A DNA stretch of 64,000 nucleotides from Triplophysa rosa (GCF_024868665.1 NC_079907.1:13531387-13595386), one strand, 5' to 3'; positions 42,891-56,000 are shown, numbered from the stretch's first letter. A program made the numbers and translations. Notes: a model not told the origin generated them from the sequence alone.

Positions 42891-43420
42891 CTGCAAGGCA
42901 AAGGTTAATCTGCTGTGAGTCCCTTTCATCAACAAAGCCATAATCACAGCCCCGGCCCTTAAAAAATAAACCCACCCTGTGGAAAATGAAGCACAGAAAA
43001 ATCCCTTTTTTATTTCTGTATTGCTGTGATCCACCATAAAAACATATTTATAAAAATGTTTTAATTAATATTAAATATTTATTTATTGAATACATATTTA
43101 TAATAATAATAATATATAAATAATTCGTATTTTAAATGGACACTTTTTTTCAATAATATAATCCATCCTTTCATTCATTTTCCAATAACCATACGCAGGG
43201 TCACGGGAAGCTGAGCATATCACAGCATCTTTAATAATAATTCATTTAATTTAAAATCAATTATTAAAGATGATTAAAGATTAATATTAAAAGTAATCTT
43301 TAAATAAATACAAATATTCTTCTCATACAGACCTATTGTTTTACTTCCAAAGACAATTATTAATTCATTTTCATCCATATTAAGTCTAAATGACTATGAA
43401 TCTATGGCTGTAGTTTCATT

Positions 43421-43566
43421 TTGTAGCATTTACATTTATGCATATGCAAAGCGACTTACATTGCATTATATTATACATTTGGATCAGAGTATGTGCAATC
43501 CCTGGGATCAAACCCATGACCTTGGCATTGCTAGCGCCATGCTCTAACCACTGAGCCACAGGAAAG
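43421..43566 (-). repeat. tRNA-derived SINE
   Basis: Read on the - strand, this begins with a tRNA-like head with an A box tggctcagtgg (43559-43549) and a B box ggtttgatccc (43514-43504). It is followed by a short body ending near ctttgcatatgcataaatgt. These are internal RNA polymerase III promoter elements. Related remnants are at 26218, 27930 and 42260, all on the same strand. Confidence 0.75.
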
Positions 43567-44629
43567 CAGAATGTTTAGCAATGTATAAACAGAGATTGTA
43601 TTCTTCAAATATCTATAAATGAAAAGTGTTAATAGTGATGATACTAAAAGTGTTTGGTGAACTATTCCTTTAAAGGACCTGGAACAAATGCATTGCAAGA
43701 TTTGAAAACTCAAAATCTGATTTTATGGGGACCTTTAAGAACACATCACCCAAATTCATGATCTTCCACATGAGCAATTAATAACAAACCAAACAATAAT
43801 AAAACAATATTGTTTAATCGATACTTGTAGGTCAATAGAGGACATATTATGTTCCAGGCAAGCATTGCTCCACACTCTTGAGAGAACCTATTTTTACCCG
43901 ACTGCACGACTTCATATGTTCCTGCTGGAATGTTTTCGTCAGGCTTCATTTCAAACATACTTGAGATTTCTCTCTCTCTCTCGTTCTCTGAATTCTGTCC
44001 GAATGTCGAAACAATTACATCCAGCTGGACCTCTTGCTTCCTCACCGCTCAAATCATCTGAGAACAGATTCAAAACAAAAACTTCTCTGGTAAACCCATC
44101 TTATCACCTCCCAACATTTTCTGGCAAACCAAACAATGTGAAGCAAAGGCAAGGTAGCTGGACAAAGAGCGGTGCCAGCTCACTAATGGAAACAGATCCT
44201 TATCTTGGTGAAATCAGGCACTGGGTATCGTCCTCAGCTGGCGGCAGTCGTTCAGGGCGCAGCTGTGAGGTCGACACGCTCACCGATCGTTTAATAACAC
44301 GGCGTGGGACCTGCCAAACGAAAGTCTCCAACTTCGCATTCTTCTGCCGTCCGCTCCTTAGAGCCTTGGATAATATCGCTCCAAGTCGCCAACTGTGAGC
44401 CTCTTGTCGGGCATGAAGAGAATTAAAATGGATTTGTGCTTCTGCTGGAAGAAACGGGCCTAATTCTGCATTGAACCTAAAAGTGCTTGTGATGAAGCTG
44501 CTTGGACTCTCGCCCTCAGATGTTAAACTGGCACAGAAGATGGAAGGGTGTGTCTTCAAGTATTGGCTCTGAGGACTTTGAGAAAATAAACTTCCTATGT
44601 GACAAGACTGTGAAATCCAGACTAAAGTC

Positions 44630-45368
44630 TTAGGACTTTTCACACATAAGGGTTTGTTTCGGAACCTGGTGCGTTTTCTCCCTTGGTTCAGTTCGTTTGG
44701 GCATATGTGAACACAACAATCGCGCTAGGATCCGCCCCAAAACAATCGCTCCGAGACCGCCCGAACAAGGTGGTCTCGGCTCGATTGCAAACGAACTCTG
44801 GAGCGGTTCGCTAGACGTGTGAAAGCCATCCGACCCAACGGAACCAACGAACCAAGCTGTATCACAATGTATGATGGGTAATTAAGTAAAGTTGAGTGAC
44901 GCAGAAGGGATTGTTTTGCTAATGGCTCCCAAAATGAACCGTGGGCTCACTTGGAGCAGGGCAGAAGTGAAATGTTTAATTGAAATTTGGTCAGAAGAAC
45001 ACATTGCCGAACAGCTCTCCAGAACACACAAAAACACAGAAATTAATAGTGTTTAGCGAGCGCTTAGAACAAATGGGCTTGAAGTAATATAACAGAAGTT
45101 ACCAAACAAGCCACAATAATGCCGCGTAGCTGCTGTCCGTCCATCCTGATGGATGACATCTTTGAACGGAATCCCGGAAAATAAACAGATGCACTCTGAC
45201 CAATCGAAGGAGAGTTTACTCGCACGTACTTGTATTAACAAAGTTTGGTCTGTCTGGAAATATTGCCTTGTGAATGCGAACCGAACTAAAATAAATTGCA
45301 ACATTGTAGCGATTTAACCCCCAGTTTCGGAACAAAGCAATCGATCCACAGGTGTGAAAACGCCCTTA
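44630..45368 (+). mobile_element. Harbinger-like element with a decayed Myb/SANT gene
   Basis: The left end ttaggacttttcacacataa and the right end ggtgtgaaaacgcccttaa are diverged inverted repeats. The interior carries a Myb/SANT-like fragment (44922-45085). PIF/Harbinger elements encode such a protein as well as a nuclease; the nuclease is absent here. A TTA/TAA target is possible at the ends, but I could not fix the boundary. Confidence 0.6.
44922..45085 (+). pseudogene. Myb/SANT-like DNA-binding protein fragment (Harbinger type)
   Basis: Starting at an ATG, the frame reads MAPKMNRGLTWSRAEVKCL followed by IEIWSEEHIAEQLSRTHKN, typical of the trihelix Myb/SANT domain (Trp at fixed spacing, EIW, then a helix with THKN). 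A stop follows about 45 codons in; one base shift further the domain seems to continue as FSERLEQMGLK. The fragment is too short and disrupted to be functional. Confidence 0.65.
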
Positions 45369-45726
45369 ATCTAATTATTAATAAATCTAATTTCACTGTG
45401 ATTTCAATCTTTGGCATGGCCTTAGTCAGTCAATATTAAAGATATCAAGATTATATTTTGACATAACGTTCTTTAGGATGATTTCATGTAGAAGAATGAC
45501 TTTAAGTGGGTTTTCACAGGCAGGGTCAGATACTGTGTTTTTAATTTTTTTGTGAAATGTTTTTACTTTTGTACCAGAGCACTTGAAAGCATTTTATAAT
45601 GGAAATTATAGTAATGGAAACAACATTTTGAACATTTATGGAGTATAATGTCAAACTGATTTGTCTTATAGTACAATTAGGCTACTAAATAAATATTTTT
45701 TTCTTTGGAAAATAAGTGATGTTGGT

Positions 45727-45860
45727 AACACTTTACAAGGTTGTATTTGTTAACATTAGTTAATGCATTAGCTCACATAAACTAACAATGAACAATACTT
45801 CTGCAGCATTTATTCATCTTAGTTCATGATCATTTCAGCATTTACTGATAATTTTATTTT
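45727..45860. repeat. Partial copy of the ACTTTACAA MITE
   Basis: The sequence aacactttacaaggttgtat followed by attagttaatgcattagctc matches the left part of the element at 25331-25623. The right end is missing. Confidence 0.6.
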
Positions 45861-46046
45861 AATCAAAAGCGCAATATTACAAATTTCGGAAAAAAATGAA
45901 GTCAGTCATCTCATGTCCCTAAAGAAGAGGGGCATGTCACCATTTGTTACACAATATAATTTTAATAGTTGTATTCTTTGTTTAGGTTATTAAAGTTGTA
46001 AAATGAATGTTGTGATTAGACATTTTTTGATGGATTTTCATATTTT

Positions 46047-46450
46047 AAAGCAACACTTTGTAGTTTTTTCAACCTTAAAATAATGTCCTTAAAATGATTT
46101 CAGTGGTAGCACAACTCTTAACTGGATGAATTCTACTGCTGCTGCTACCTGAGCAGCCTCATAGCGGCTACAAACACACTCTGTAAGTTCTGTGTTCGGG
46201 TAGGTACACACAGCCCCACCCATCCCCTGCCTGCGGAAGAGTGCGACATGGTTTCCAAACGACATTTCTGCATTCGCTGGTTCCATCAGCTAAACAAACT
46301 CACGTGTATTGCGCTGCCCACAGTGAAGCTTATACAGCGACATTATTTACCACACTGGTAACAGACAATTACGCTTATCAACCACATGAAGGAGCCGTGA
46401 GCAAAAGTTCTATAGTGTGGCTTTAATAAGTTCTATAGTGTGGTTTTAAT
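46047..46450. mobile_element. MITE with tandemly duplicated right end
   Basis: The left end taaagcaacactttgtagtt and the right end agttctatagtgtggcttta are imperfect inverted repeats (46047-46426). The right-end motif ataagttctatagtgtgg is repeated immediately afterwards (to 46449). Confidence 0.6.
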
Positions 46451-47654
46451 AAGATGATTTAAGAAAAGGAGTTAGGGTCTCTTGTTTGACAAGGGTCAAA
46501 CAAGGAAGCAAATATACAATACACTTTGACATGGTGAGACAGCAAAACAATTTTAAACTAACTGTTAATAATATATTTTTATATTATTCATATTTATATT
46601 TATAATATAAAATAGCATAAGAAAGATTGATCTTCATTGCTAAATTTCTAAATTTTCAATGTCACACCATAGGACATATATATTTAAAGCTTAAAAAAAG
46701 CAAAAAAATTCAAAAACATGGAAAAAAGCTTTAATCTGATCTCCACATAAAACCTCCAGTAAATCTGTTGTTTAATAAAAATAAAACCACAAGACATAAA
46801 AGTGCCGAACTTAAATAAGCACAAAAATGTACTGTGATTTTGCATTGCTTAAACTTGTAAATTCTGTCTGTAAACATAATCCAACTGTTATCACAGCAAT
46901 TATCACAGCTCACTCTCTAATGCACTACAAGTGTAATATTATGACTCTAAGTACTTATTGAACACCACTGAACCCGAGCACTTGACCCGGCCAGTGCCTC
47001 CGCTGCGATGACGGCTCTTAACGTCTGCACAAATCCACTTCACAGCTCTACAGCAATGCTTTCCATCAAACGGGATCCCCTCAAGTCAAATTCAACACTA
47101 AACATCAATTCTATAATGCTAATAGTCCCAACAGGAAAACACAAAAGGCTCAGATACAGCAGCTGATGCCAAAAACCTCAGAAGAGCGTTCTGAGGGTGG
47201 GGACCCCTAAACCCCCCTCCTCTGGCAATGGCACTCCTGACAACCTTGTTAAGACGGAGCTTGAGAGCTCTCATTTATTCCTGTGAAACCCCAGAGAGAT
47301 ACGAGCAAAACAACACTCGACTGACTGCTGGACTAGAAAATTATAACAAAGAAAACCAGACCCAGGCCGCTTTGTGACAGGGTCAAAACAATCCCTTAGA
47401 AGGATTCAGCGTTTTGTTTTCTACGTAGAGGCGAACAACACCGCAGAGAGGAAAAACTTCCCGCATTAGCGCAAAGAGGCGCTAAAAATAAGAAAGAAAG
47501 CGGGTTGGCGCAAGAGACGGCCTGGCTTGTCTCGCCGTGTGTGCGTGGGAGATTGAGAGGTTTGAAGCCCAAGGTGATTTTTTGTTCTATTTTCTTCAGA
47601 AGTGCCCTCAGTGGATGTGGTTCACCATGAAAGACTTCATGTAAGCGACAGTCG

Positions 47655-50232
47655 CTTTTAACCAGAGGTGGAAACTACTCGCGTTACTGTATTGAGTAGG
47701 TTTTTTGTGTACTTGTACGTTTTAAGTAGCTTTTAAAACCTGTAGTTTTACTTTTACTTAAGTATGACTTGTGTGATGTATTGTACTTCGTTATGTTGAA
47801 AATCACATCCGTTACTGAGTAAAAAAATAATGAAAACTTCATTGCAAGGAAAAAACACGACCGGAAATGATTCCAGTGAATGATGGGAGCGACGAATGAG
47901 TTTGCGCCAATACCAGAAGAGCGTGATTTCCTCCCCCAAACCAGTTAAGCGCAAACCCCGCCCCTTGAGCGAAAACCTGCAACGTTCTACTTCGATTTCA
48001 TTGGTCAGCTACATTAAAGCGCTGATTGGCCACTTGTGCGCCAGGTGTGATTCACCTTGCATGAACGATATGTGCCGAAATATGGCGACGGTAGTGCAAC
48101 TGTCCTAAAGGTGAAGTCCCATTGAACTCTGACTGCTGAAGACAATGAATTAAACAACCTGGCTAGTGTTGTAGTACTCGAGACAGGTCTCAAGACCATT
48201 TTTTGTCTCGGTCTCGACTGACTTTGGTCTCGGTCTTGTCTTGGTCTGAGACCTAGTGGTCTCGGGATTTTATTTCAAGACTTGTCAAGACCACAACTGT
48301 GGGAATTACACTAAATTGTTGCTGCATTGTCTGATTTATGTGTTAACATCATTCATGTGATTGGAAGTAAAACCTCTGGCTTTAAAAGCATTCACCACTT
48401 GTTCCTTATTATTTTATAACATCTGATGTGATATTGATTTTGTATAATTATTCAATAAACCTTGAGTTAATAAGTGACTTAAGTTTGAGACACAATTAAA
48501 CACAAGTTTTTTGTTCTATTTTGGCTAGTCCCAAACAAATCTAGAACAAATCTGAACTTTTGTGCATTTCTGACGAACACAGCTATTTTGCTATTGATTA
48601 GATAAAAAAGCAATGAAACTAATTAAGTCACTGAATGTTTTGTTTTGTTTTGTTGAAGGTCACAGACTTTTTTTATGTTTAGCTGTTGGAATTTTTACCT
48701 GCACAAAAATTGTAATGTTACAGTAGGTGGGTGATAAAACATGGAACATAAAACATCCTACACATACATTTCTGCACAATAAATCATTCAAGTTACTTCT
48801 ATTATTTTTTTAGTATGTGGATCTTTTGAATGAATTTTGGGAGTGCTGGTTTTGGTCTCGACTCGGTCTCAGCCTGCCTTGTTCTTGTCTTGGTCTCGGC
48901 CCCTCAAAGTCTTGGTCTTGTCTTGGTCTCGACACCCTCTGGTCTCGGTCTTGTCTTGGTCTCGGTTTTGGTGGTCTCAACTACAACACTACCCCTGGCC
49001 ATATTTAAGCAACCATTTCAGCTTCAAGACAGGATTATGGATGCTGTGTAAACTAGCATCTTATAAAAATCCTTATGTGCAAGAATGTAGAGGTAAGATA
49101 AATTCTATATGTTTAGAAAATGCTCGTACCCTTGTTGCATTGGTGACTGATAAGACGTTTGGACAGTTTCGTAAAAGTCAAAATGACATTGGTGCATAAT
49201 GCTATATTTTACGTGTTTAACCCCATTTTGTAGACGCACGGTTCACCAATGTGTCTGCACCACATTTACGCAGTGTGTATGGAACCGAACTGAACAACTT
49301 CTGCTTTAATGACATAATTAAACACGCATCATACGTCTCTCTCTTCTGTAAGCGTGGGGCAAAAAAGTCACATGAAAATATACTCGCTATTTCATGCGTT
49401 GTGAAAAGCCTCACCAGCCCTGCTATAAAAATGACCGTGTTGCCAGATCATATTGTTGTAATGAACAGCAAACAATGACAAGCCCTAAATAAACCTACAA
49501 ATCAACACATTTAATAAGGCAAAAAAAAAATACGCGCAACTGTTCACTTTATTAACTATATAATATATCTACAGCTTCATAAGAAAAGACTAAACAACAA
49601 ATGCGAAGCTCTTAAAAATATGAAAAAACATGGCAACAACGCGAGAGCGTGCGGTGAAGCTCTGAACATAAACAAAACACAGCGTCTCTGTATGTATTTT
49701 GGTTAAAATTGCCTGACTTAACCAGTCTTTGGCCGAAAACAGCAGATTGGTAACGACCTGTCAATCATCGCATTTACTCTCATTCCGTACAAACGTGGAA
49801 CCCTGCGTGGAATGATTTAAACGTGGTTTCACTATTGAAACTTAGCAGTGTTGATAATTTAGTAAGAAAATAAGGCTTAATTTTGCTTCTGAAGAAAATG
49901 TATATTGATTTAACAATTGTTTAGTTAATATTTCTGCTATATGATTCTGTGATATTTCTGCAAAACAAGACAAAAAAAATATTTGTTGCAGTGCACTTAT
50001 ATAAAATTAGGCACTAAGACACTATTGTTCGTGTTTGCTGATGAGGAAAAGAAAGGTGGCATACAGATTATTACATACTGCTTATTATAGACATACTACT
50101 TTTTACTTTTACTTGAGTAGATTTTTTTGACTGGTAATTTTACTTGTACTCAAGTACAATTTCATCAAAGTAGTAGTATGTACTTGTATTTGAGTGTAAT
50201 ATTTTTATACTTTTTCCACCTCTGCTTTTAAC
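47655..50232. mobile_element. hAT element, 2.56 kb, with perfect 8-bp target duplication
   Basis: The element is 47663-50224 and its flanks are identical 8-mers, cttttaac at 47655-47662 and 50225-50232. The ends cagaggtggaaa and tttccacctctg are inverted. Both subterminal regions are long and made of ttttacttttactt / agtactcaagtac-type repeats. An 8-bp duplication is the hallmark of hAT transposition. A second element (48164-48991) sits inside. No transposase could be recognised in the remaining interior (47.9-48.15 and 49.0-49.5 kb), so it is non-autonomous or decayed. Confidence 0.88.
48164..48991. mobile_element. GGTCTCG-rich TIR element nested in the hAT element
   Basis: The ends tagtgttgtagt and actacaacacta are inverted repeats. 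Both flanks of the body are packed with ggtctcggtcttgtcttggt motifs. The 8-bp flanks aacctggc and cccctggc agree at six of eight positions, consistent with an old hAT-type target duplication. Confidence 0.75.
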
Positions 50233-50770
50233 ATGCACTTAAATGAGCCTCAAGACGAGCTTGTACGGGATGTGTGCAGACGTCTTAAAACCAGTTTGGG
50301 TGAGAGCAGGAAGTCTTGAGCCATCAAAATACGCTGAGAGAGATGCTCTTTGTGACCCTCTGTGACATGATGTTTACATTCGTTGGGCGGACGGGTTATC
50401 AGCTCATACGAACAGAGTCACAAAAAGAAGGAATATACTAGTGCCTGGTTTACAGTTAAGTCCTAGCAAAGTATGACCGATGACGGCAGTCTACTGTGTC
50501 CTCCACAAACTTGCACTCAGGACCAGGAAAATGGGGAATTGCATTTGTTTGGCCGCGTTTGCAAAGTTACCAAAATTTTGTTAGTGAACGGGAGGCTGAA
50601 ACAATGCAGATAGCGCAAGCAAACAGATAGCAACATGAACAGATGCAGTTCCCATCTTCCTGGTCCTGAGTGCAATTTTGTGGAATTCCCATAATAGCGT
50701 ACAAATATCTAGAGAGCAGGTTGGACAATGGGTGATGTATTTACCATATGTTTTTATCTGTAGTAAACCA

Positions 50771-51475
50771 TAGTAGGGTTGTCACAATTTACCGGTATTA
50801 ACAATAATCATGATATTAATAACCATGATTATCATGCCAATAATATCGTAAGATAATATCGTAAATAATTGAGCATCTGTTAAAATTTTGCCATAAGAAC
50901 CACAATGGTTACAAATTGTATGCCTCCACTTCCCAACATATGTGATTCATTGGCCAATAATAGTGAAATCATAAAATAAACCAAATTATAGATGATTATA
51001 ACAAGTAGCATCATTTATTTATTTGGGACAAAAACATTTCAATGGATATTACGATAATATTGTTTTCAGGGCCGGGTCTAGGGGGAACTAGGGGAGCACT
51101 GCCCCCCCAGGTTTTTCTTGGGCCCCTTCAAAAATATCCAGCTAACAATTAAAATAATAATAATTAAATACTTATAATTAAATTCTTTAAAAAATGCTTA
51201 TTTGTATGATCTATTAAATAATGATTTGTCAATTTAATCACAAATCTTTTTAAAAATTATGCATGCAATGAACTATGATCATATATCTGCCCAACCAAAA
51301 TATATGATTGCCCCCCAGTCAAGGTAGACTAGTACCGGGCCTGATTGTTTTTTTAATCACTATATTTATTGTTTTCACATGAACAATTTACAGAATCAAA
51401 TAAACCCGGGCCTGATTGTTATTGCGAATTCTTTAGACCGCGATAATCGTGAAATGAAAATCTCACACTAGATTC
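50771..51475. repeat. GGTTGTCAC repeat interrupted by another MITE
   Basis: Starts tagggttgtcacaatttacc and ends with accgcgataatcgtgaaatg, the common fish repeat with oppositely arranged gata/atatcg motifs. The MITE at 51067-51343 splits it. Confidence 0.55.
51067..51343. mobile_element. hAT MITE with perfect 8-bp target duplication
   Basis: The left end cagggccgggtctag and the right end ctagtaccgggcctg are inverted repeats. The flanks attgtttt (51059-51066 and 51344-51351) are identical 8-mers. The 277-bp body is non-coding. Confidence 0.85.
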
Positions 51476-52779
51476 CCACCACAATAACAATATTTTATGC
51501 TTGGTATTTGTAGTATAGCTATAGTAATACAACAAATGACAATCAATCTGCCAAAAAACATAGTTACTTTGCCTTTACTATTATAAAACTACAGTTTTCT
51601 CAACCAATTAGCAACAAATTTGCATAAAACAGTGCATCACTATTGTACTTGCATGCTTCAGTGGTCATTACTATCCTTGACTAAATTACTGATGGACAAA
51701 ACATGCAAAAACCGATGTATCAAGAAAACACATGCATGCAAACTGATGAATCAAACAGGACACGGTTTCTAGGACACTATCCTCTGCCAAATCCTTTTGT
51801 TGAGCTACACTGCACAAACACTCAAAAATTCCCCCACAATAGCTGTAAATGCAAATTCACCACATAAACCCTGATGGCAGCAGTACTTGAAAAAGCTTAT
51901 CCCAGCATTCTTACGAGTGCTAGTCAGAACGCGATGGCGTGAGGAGACAAAGCAGGACACTTAAAACATGCCTTCTTGGCCTAAGTGTTGGGCAGACTGC
52001 TAAATTTGGTCACTTTAAAATGAAGGCCACTCTGTGACTTTAAACGGTTATCAAACGGAGCATTGTTCAAACTGCAGAAGCATGCAAAACTGACCTTTGG
52101 AGCTAATGTCATGGCGTTGGGAGCAAATATTAGACGGGGAGGTGCCTGGTGCAGAATAAAGCAGCTTTCTGTGGCTTGTTTGTGATAACAGGTAATGGGT
52201 AATGTCAAGAGGCGGATCGCTTTACAAACTTCAGCAGTTGCTGTATGATAACACTGCAAAACAGAGACTCAGCATTTGAGTTTACAAATGCAGAAATGCT
52301 GGCAAGTTTTTAGTCAGGGGGAAATAGACTTTTTTACATTTTAGATCGATGATGTAGATTTGGTGTCTTCAGTATAGCCACCATTTGTCTAGAAATGGTA
52401 AAAATGTGCCCATCTATTCTGGGCTCTTACTGGCTCCTTTTTCTTTATATAGTACAAAACATTGTAGTTTTCAAATAAAGAAACTGATATAGTTTATTTG
52501 CACAATGATATTTTTGTCTACAGAAATAATTTAAAACACTGAAGACTTGGATTTCAATATTTTTCAAATCACAAGAAATATTTGAGTCAAAGTCACGTGA
52601 ATTTTTTGACGCGCAATAAGGAATTTTAAAGTGTTAATTTCTTCTTATTGGATAAAAAGTATCCGACTCAATTGAATGCAAACGTTTTTTAGGTTCATTC
52701 TTTGAGGGGATTTTCAATAGTAAAAATTCCACAGAAAATTTCTTTTTTTACTGTCACCTCTTAGTTTTTTTACAGCTAA

Positions 52780-53029
52780 ACTCTTAAAAATAGGTGCTTC
52801 AAAAGGTTCTTCGATAGAATAACCTTTTGGTTCCATAAAGAACCTTTAACATCTGAAGAACCTTTCTGTTCTTTGTTCTTTGTGGCAAAAGGTTCTTCAG
52901 ATTATTAAAAAGTAAAAAAGACATGGTTCTATAAAGAACCTTTGACTGATTGGTTCTTTGTGGAACAGAAAATGGATCTTCTATGGCATCGCTGTGAAGA
53001 ACCTTTTAAACACCTTTATTTTTAAGAGT
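52780..53029. mobile_element. MITE built of AAGAACC / GGTTCTT motifs
   Basis: The left end actcttaaaaataggtg and the right end cacctttatttttaagagt are inverted repeats. The interior repeats aaaggttcttc, ttccataaagaacctttaac and ggttctttgtgg in both orientations, so the whole 250 bp can fold on itself. It is a widely seen fish element type. Confidence 0.8.
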
Positions 53030-56000
53030 GTATGACATGCTGAAGTTTATTCAGGTGCATTTCTGTATTTGCTAATGCATAAGGTGTGTATATATTTTTA
53101 GAATGCAGCTATAGGTATGTATGAATGCATACGAATGTTATGTAATGCATGTGTTTGAATGTTTGTGTGAAAATAATCTTTAAAGGTGAGGTTTGTCTGT
53201 GCTGTTAGCAGCTGTTTTTTCCTCCCAGAAAAAAACAAATCCAATATACTGATGAGTCATCAAGCACTACACAGATTTTTATCCAATCATATGATCTCCA
53301 GAATGACATTACAGTTCATGTTATGTAATTAAAGGCTACTGGCTATTTTAACCAAGAAATGAACCCTTCAAAATAGAAGAATACTGACAATAGGAAATAC
53401 TGAGTCTGGTAATTTTATGTTACAGTATGTCAGTTTACGTCTTTTTTACCAATTGTAACATGTATTTTACCTCTATCTCTCTTTTTTCCTCATTTCACAG
53501 CTGTGCTCCAGTGTATGAGGTGGAGCTGCATAAGCCAGCTGTTTAAAATCCAACACGAATGTGAAAAACGACGTGGATACAAAACCACAAAACAAAAACA
53601 ATACCCCACAGGAACAGACTGCTATACAACACAGGAAGATTTTTCACTGTATGACAAACTTGTTTAGGTTTAAAACAATGAAAGATATTTTGCAATAGTA
53701 TTGTGATTCTGAACTTTGTGTGCTCTTATTATTGTAAAAGCGGTGAAAATGAAACTTACTACACAACAAAGCAAATATTATGCTCTTTGCAACAAATTTT
53801 CACCTAGTGGCAGTCATAATATGCATTCCAAATTTCCACCCATGCAGATTTTTTCTAACGTTTTTAGAAAAAAATTTGACACACAGTTTTGAATGAAAAA
53901 ATGTGTCTGTTGTATGGAGTATAGTTGCACAAATTGAAACATTTAAAGCTAAAAATGGAATCTGAACAATTCTGCATTCCCCGAAAGCCGGAACTTCATT
54001 CAACCCCTGCATAAAAGATTTTCGGTCATATGCCACATGCCTTTTGTCGGCAACAGTGAAAAATCGTCTTAACGGATCTGGACCACGGCGAAACCAAGGC
54101 TCTTAAAGGCCAACACAGTTAGAAGGGCAGAGTTGGTTTACATGAACAGAGAGAGCGAGCGACAGATACAGAATAATAAAAGAGCGCGCACACAAACACA
54201 CACTAAGCTGACAGACAGGCAGGCCTAAATAAGCGAGACCACAGCATCAACCCCCCATCCACATCATCCCCTTAATGGCATCGTGTAAATATTCCAGCCA
54301 GATCAACAGGCCATAAAGAAGAATCCATCATCTGCACATAATCTCTGACAGATTTACTGGGCCAGACTGACAGGCTTTCCTGTATGATAGCACGTCTGAT
54401 AGCCCCACGGCACATCTCCCCTCTGACAGGCAGAGGTGATGGCTGTGCTATCAGGTTAAAGTGTGCAGTGTGTGTGCAGTGTGTGCTCTCAGGCTTGCTG
54501 TGGTTTGATCGGGGCTTTCAGATGTTGAAGCGCCTGCCATTACGCATAAATGGGGTTTAAAGATTCATCGGATACTTGCCGGCGCAAATCTCAATGAAGG
54601 AGCAATAGCAGGGGTCGGGAATCGCTAGGGTCACCAGTACTGTTATGATACTTGCAAATTAAACAGTATATTGATCTCTAAAGCATCAAATGTTTTTGAC
54701 AATATTTTTTATAGTTTTTTCTTTTCTAAACAAATATTGATATACACAATTATTAAGAAATTAAATTAAATCAGCAAATCATGTAATTTATTTTAAGACA
54801 GCTCTAAATAATAATTCATCTTTAATAATCAGTAATTCTATTATTACATTATTATGTATAATATACTGTATATTACTATATATATTGATATATGTTTTTG
54901 TAATTATTATTATAATTATTATCTTATTATTAAGTCTTTATGCACAAATCAATCCATACAACAGTTTTTGGGTCAGGGGTGCCAACTTCGCAATTGTCCT
55001 GAGAAATTGTGTTTAACTGATTCCGTGGGTTGTTTTTTATTTCACGGGTTGAAGACTTGACATATTCATAAATTATAGTTGACCTAAATGCAGGTATGGA
55101 ACTCATTTGTAAATTACTTGAAAATGTATATTCTAACAATAATAAAACTGTGGCGCTATATGATTCGACCGAGTGAGCACATTTTTGTCAAGGAGGGGAA
55201 CTGTTTTTCGTTCCCATGGTAACAGATTGGGTCTCGTCATGATTGTTTCTAGTAAATAATAATTTTGTTCATCAGCTATAAGTCTCAAGGTAACATAATT
55301 TAATTTGTGTAAATATACTGTCAATGAGTAGGCCTACTTCTATACAATGATTTTCATTGATTGAGGTGTCTAATGCATAACAGTGAATGTAAAAAATGCA
55401 TTTTAGGTATGAGAGAGAGTGGCGTATTTTCAGTTGTATTTGGGATATATTTGGGATAGTTTTGACTGGCCATTGGGTGGGTTTGTTACAAAAATCTGGC
55501 GAGCCTGCTTCGGGTTTCTCCCAGAAAACCAAAACAGTTTTAACACAAAACAGATCATTTTGATTTTTGATTTAAGATATTAATTCAATTATTGAAAGGA
55601 ATTCAAATGCCTGATTAAATAATAAACTTATAAATACACTCAAGAAATTCAAGCAGAGCTCAGCATTCCCTTGAGATTAAGCCTCCTTCTTCATCCAAAC
55701 ATTTCTCTGCGGGTCTGAGCTCACTATATGAAATCTTCACTCCTTTAAAAAGTAAACAGTCCGACCATTAACGCCACCCAGGATGCGAGGGACGGATTCA
55801 GGTACCACATACTGAGAAAACCTTGATGAAGGCTGTGACCCTAGTCTTTATTACTGTGCTCTAGCACTTTCTGCTTGACTGTAAAACCTCAGGTGGGTTA
55901 ATGATGAAACACTGATATGAGCGTATGATTTGTAATGACCTAAAATCAAAGTGACGATGCACGTTAAGCAGGAATAATGGTCATAAAACTAGATGCCAAC

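Noticed and set aside
43504..43559. Possible functional tRNA gene on the minus strand
   Set aside because: A- and B-box-like motifs are present, but the anticodon and acceptor arms do not pair well and related decayed copies occur nearby. This is a SINE head.
43865..44398. 177-codon open frame (+) overlapped by a 147-codon frame on - at 44200-44643
   Set aside because: No domain, no splice context, low-complexity composition, and overlapping frames on both strands. More likely non-coding DNA.
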